DNA of 64,000 nt, from positions 248,001 through 312,000 of the forward strand of contig NZ_CASCJC010000001.1 in NCBI RefSeq assembly GCF_949152225.1, read 5' to 3'. The translations under genes and the position numbers were made by a program. The stretch's first letter is position 1. Every line of letters begins with the position of its first letter. This DNA comes from Ligilactobacillus sp900765635. GTDB lineage: Bacteria; Bacillota; Bacilli; Lactobacillales; Lactobacillaceae. The notes beneath the pieces are model-generated. The model saw only the letters and a list, made by a program, of their open reading frames with translations. It had not been told where the DNA came from and did no database searches. This document shows positions 61,963 through 64,000 of the stretch, piece after piece.

Positions 61963-62628
61963 ATGAAAAAGATGAGTTTGTTAAATATAGTGTTACTTTT
62001 TGTGACCTTATCGATGCTTTATTCATTGATAGCGACGATTTTACAAGCTTTACAACAATCCCAAGCACAAGCTAGTGCAACGTGGTTTTTAGCCTTTGAA
62101 ATTGTTTTAGGTTTAGGATTGATTTTTTTGCCTAGAATTATTGCGAAAATAGGTAAATTTTCATTACCAGATGTCATTTATTTATTTTTCTTATTATTCA
62201 TCTATGGGTCCGTTTATTTAGGAACAGTTAATCATTTTTATAGTATTGTTGCTCATTGGGATAAAGGTTTGCATTTGCTTAGTGGCCCGTTAGTGAGTGC
62301 TTTTGGATTGTCGTTACTTGGAGCAATGTTACCTAAAGATATCATTTTTCGCTTATCGCGATCATTTGTTTATTTGTATGGTGTAGCATTTGGGGTTTTA
62401 GGCGGAGTGTTATGGGAATTTTATGAATTTACATGTGATAGTTTTGGGATGAATTTACAACGCTATATGCAAGCTGGTAAGCCGTTAGTTGGTCGCGCTG
62501 CTTTGTTAGATACTATGGGAGATTTATGGATGGATTTTATCGGAGCAGCTTTGTTTATGGTGTTTGTGATTATTAAATTAGCAAAAGATAAACATTGGTT
62601 GAAAAACTTTGAGTTTCATAAAATCTAA
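61963..62628 (+). CDS. YjdF/DUF2238-like membrane protein
   Basis: A 221-residue protein with about six membrane helices. Conserved-looking polar motifs are HWDKGLHLLSG near residue 103, GGVLWEFYEFTCD near 147 and LDTMGDLWMDFIGA near 184, matching the YjdF/DUF2238 inner-membrane family. Function is unknown. The ATG at 61963 follows GGAGG by seven bases; the open frame further upstream overlaps rpmE2 and its terminator. Confidence 0.75.
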   Translation: MKKMSLLNIVLLFVTLSMLYSLIATILQALQQSQAQASATWFLAFEIVLGLGLIFLPRIIAKIGKFSLPDVIYLFFLLFIYGSVYLGTVNHFYSIVAHWDKGLHLLSGPLVSAFGLSLLGAMLPKDIIFRLSRSFVYLYGVAFGVLGGVLWEFYEFTCDSFGMNLQRYMQAGKPLVGRAALLDTMGDLWMDFIGAALFMVFVIIKLAKDKHWLKNFEFHKI

Positions 62629-62629
62629 C

Positions 62630-62890
62630 TTGCACTTTTGTATAAATCATATTATGATTGGTATTAAGAATATGGATGACACCAAAATTTGCCATAAGTA
62701 AGGCGCAACAGAGACATGGTGGTTGCTGCAAACCATGATGCCTGAAAACTCCAGCAAATTGTGTCGACGGGTAATGCCGTCCGGGAAAACCGTTAGCTTA
62801 TAAATGAGTGCGCAAAAGCGAACTTGGGTGGTACCGCGGAAGACTAAAGCCTTTTCGTCCCAGTGAAGGGATGAGAAGGCTTTTTATTTT
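62630..62890 (+). promoter_or_regulatory. Serine T-box riboswitch with promoter, controlling serS
   Basis: Promoter TTGCAC (62630-62635), 17-base spacer, TATGAT (62653-62658). Stem I is closed by GACAC...AATTTGC / GCAAATT...GTGTC, with a UCC serine specifier codon at 62750-62752. The T-box sequence GGGTGGTACCGCGG is at 62826-62839, and the terminator is AAAGCCTTTTCGTCCC / GGGATGAGAAGGCTTTTT (62846-62885). Uncharged tRNA-Ser should favour the antiterminator and raise serS expression. Confidence 0.92.
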
Positions 62891-62912
62891 CATTTACAAA
62901 GGAGAGATTATC

Positions 62913-64000
62913 ATGTTGGATATCAAAATGATTCGACAAAACACAGCTGAAGTAAAAGAAAGATTAGCAACACGTGGGGTTAAAGGTGCTACAATTGACG
63001 AATTATTGGCTAAAGATAAGTTGCGTCGAGACTTATTAGTCGAAGCAGAAAACCTAAAGATGCAACGAAATACTGTTTCAGAAGCAATTGCCCAAGCTAA
63101 ACGCAATAAAGAAGATGCAAGCCAACAAATTGCTCAAATGCGTGAAGTTGGTGGTAAGATTAAGGGATTAGACGAAAAAATCAATGAAGTTAATGAAATA
63201 GTTTACGATATGGCTGCACGTATCCCTAATTTGCCTAATCCACAAATTCCTGTAGGTGAAGATGAAGAAGCAAATGTCGAAAATTATAAGGTTGGTACGC
63301 CGCGTGAATTTTCATTTGAACCAAAAGCTCATTGGGATATCGGTGAAGATTTAGGAATCTTAGATTTTAAACGAGGTGCTAAAGTATCCGGGGCACGTTT
63401 CGTATATTATAAAGGATTAGGTGCTCGGTTAGAACGTGCTTTGTATAACTTCATGTTAGATGAACACGCTAAAGAAGGATATACCGAAATGATTACGCCT
63501 TATTTGGTTAATGATGATTCAATGTATGGCACTGGTCAATTTCCTAAATTTAAAGAAGATGTTTACCAAATGCGAGGGGAAAGTATGACTTTAATTCCAA
63601 CTGCTGAAGTACCTTTGACCAACTATTATCGTGATGAAGTAATTCCAAGTGAAGAATTACCAGTTAACTTTACAGCATTAAGCCCATGTTTTAGATCAGA
63701 AGCAGGTAGTGCAGGTCGCGATACACGTGGGTTGATTAGAATGCATCAGTTCCACAAGGTTGAAATGGTTAAATACACTAAACCAGAACAATCTTATGAA
63801 GAATTAGAAAAAATGACAAAAAATGCTGGCAATATCATGGAAAAACTTGGCTTGCCTTATCATGTGATTACACTTTCAACTGGAGATATGGGTTTTAGTG
63901 CAGCTAAAACTTATGATTTAGAAGTTTGGATGCCAGCACAAAATACCTACCGTGAAATTTCAAGCTGTTCTAATTGTGAAGATTTCCAAGCAAGACGTGC
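62913..64000 (+). CDS. serS: Serine--tRNA ligase, 3' end beyond the window
   Basis: Class II aminoacyl-tRNA synthetase; 362 residues are visible and the gene runs off the end (usual length about 425). N-terminal coiled-coil arm (residues about 27-105) grips the tRNA-Ser long arm. Motif 2 region SPCFRSEAGSAGRDTRGLIRMHQFHKVEMV lies near residues 250-280 (quoted in part: FRSEAGSAGRDTRGLIR). ATG 62913 follows AAAGGAGAG. Placed under the T-box, as usual. Confidence 0.95.
   Translation, partial: MLDIKMIRQNTAEVKERLATRGVKGATIDELLAKDKLRRDLLVEAENLKMQRNTVSEAIAQAKRNKEDASQQIAQMREVGGKIKGLDEKINEVNEIVYDMAARIPNLPNPQIPVGEDEEANVENYKVGTPREFSFEPKAHWDIGEDLGILDFKRGAKVSGARFVYYKGLGARLERALYNFMLDEHAKEGYTEMITPYLVNDDSMYGTGQFPKFKEDVYQMRGESMTLIPTAEVPLTNYYRDEVIPSEELPVNFTALSPCFRSEAGSAGRDTRGLIRMHQFHKVEMVKYTKPEQSYEELEKMTKNAGNIMEKLGLPYHVITLSTGDMGFSAAKTYDLEVWMPAQNTYREISSCSNCEDFQARR

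Overview
The window is an AT-rich stretch of a Firmicutes chromosome, almost certainly a host-associated member of the Lactobacillaceae (a Ligilactobacillus-like gut lactobacillus is my guess; genus is not proven). Reasons: strong AGGAGG-type ribosome sites, several TTG/GTG starts, short intrinsic terminators after most units, a serine T-box, CcpA-type cre sites, a delta subunit of RNA polymerase with an acidic tail, the order rpoE-pyrG-murA-rho-rpmE2, a bile salt hydrolase, and an orphan ispE. No rRNA, tRNA or CRISPR array was seen.

Layout. 1-2.8 kb: 3' part of an oligopeptide-binding lipoprotein and a CPA2 cation/proton antiporter. 2.9-7.9 kb: a ugpC-A-E-B-Q operon for uptake and cleavage of glycerophosphodiesters, with a Pho-box-like promoter. 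8-12.8 kb: AraC regulator, PTS EIIC, GH1 6-phospho-beta-glucosidase and an esterase (beta-glucoside use, cre-controlled). 12.8-20.2 kb: an IS remnant, two amino acid permeases, bile salt hydrolase, a guanylate kinase paralog, a Fur-family regulator, a Ser-rich exported protein with a DUF6681-like partner, and a twice-frameshifted GNAT gene. 20.2-27.6 kb: hflX and the complete oppABCDF operon. 27.7-36.4 kb: gdhA, two tandem phosphoglycerate-mutase-like genes, helD, a GDSL esterase, coaA, guaA.

36.35-38.82 kb is the accessory region. The last bases of guaA recur 658 bp downstream as a direct repeat, the expected footprint of an integrated element using the guaA 3' end as attachment site. Around it lie a decayed ABC exporter ATPase, an intact GIY-YIG nuclease gene, a decayed restriction-endonuclease-like gene joined in frame to a decayed IS1182-like transposase, and an IS end also found at 12.85 kb.

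38.8-50.1 kb: orphan ispE, an alpha-1,6-glucosidase, a probable structured non-coding RNA, purR with PurBoxes, glmU and prs separated by ISL3-like IS ends, small and GNAT proteins, an ABC-F protein, and nagB with NagR-like operators. 50.2-55.8 kb: birA, a YibE/F pair, a lipoprotein, a DUF3899 protein, and an HD phosphohydrolase with a palindromic divergent promoter. 55.9-64 kb: DUF1934, rpoE, pyrG with a CTP-sensing-type attenuator, murA with Asp in place of the fosfomycin-target Cys, rho, rpmE2, a YjdF-like membrane protein, and a T-box leading into serS, which runs off the window.

The most notable points are the guaA attachment-site footprint and its mosaic cargo, the unassigned RNA upstream of purR, the shared PurBox in front of oppA/hflX, and the regulatory leaders (pyrG, serS, nagB, ugp).
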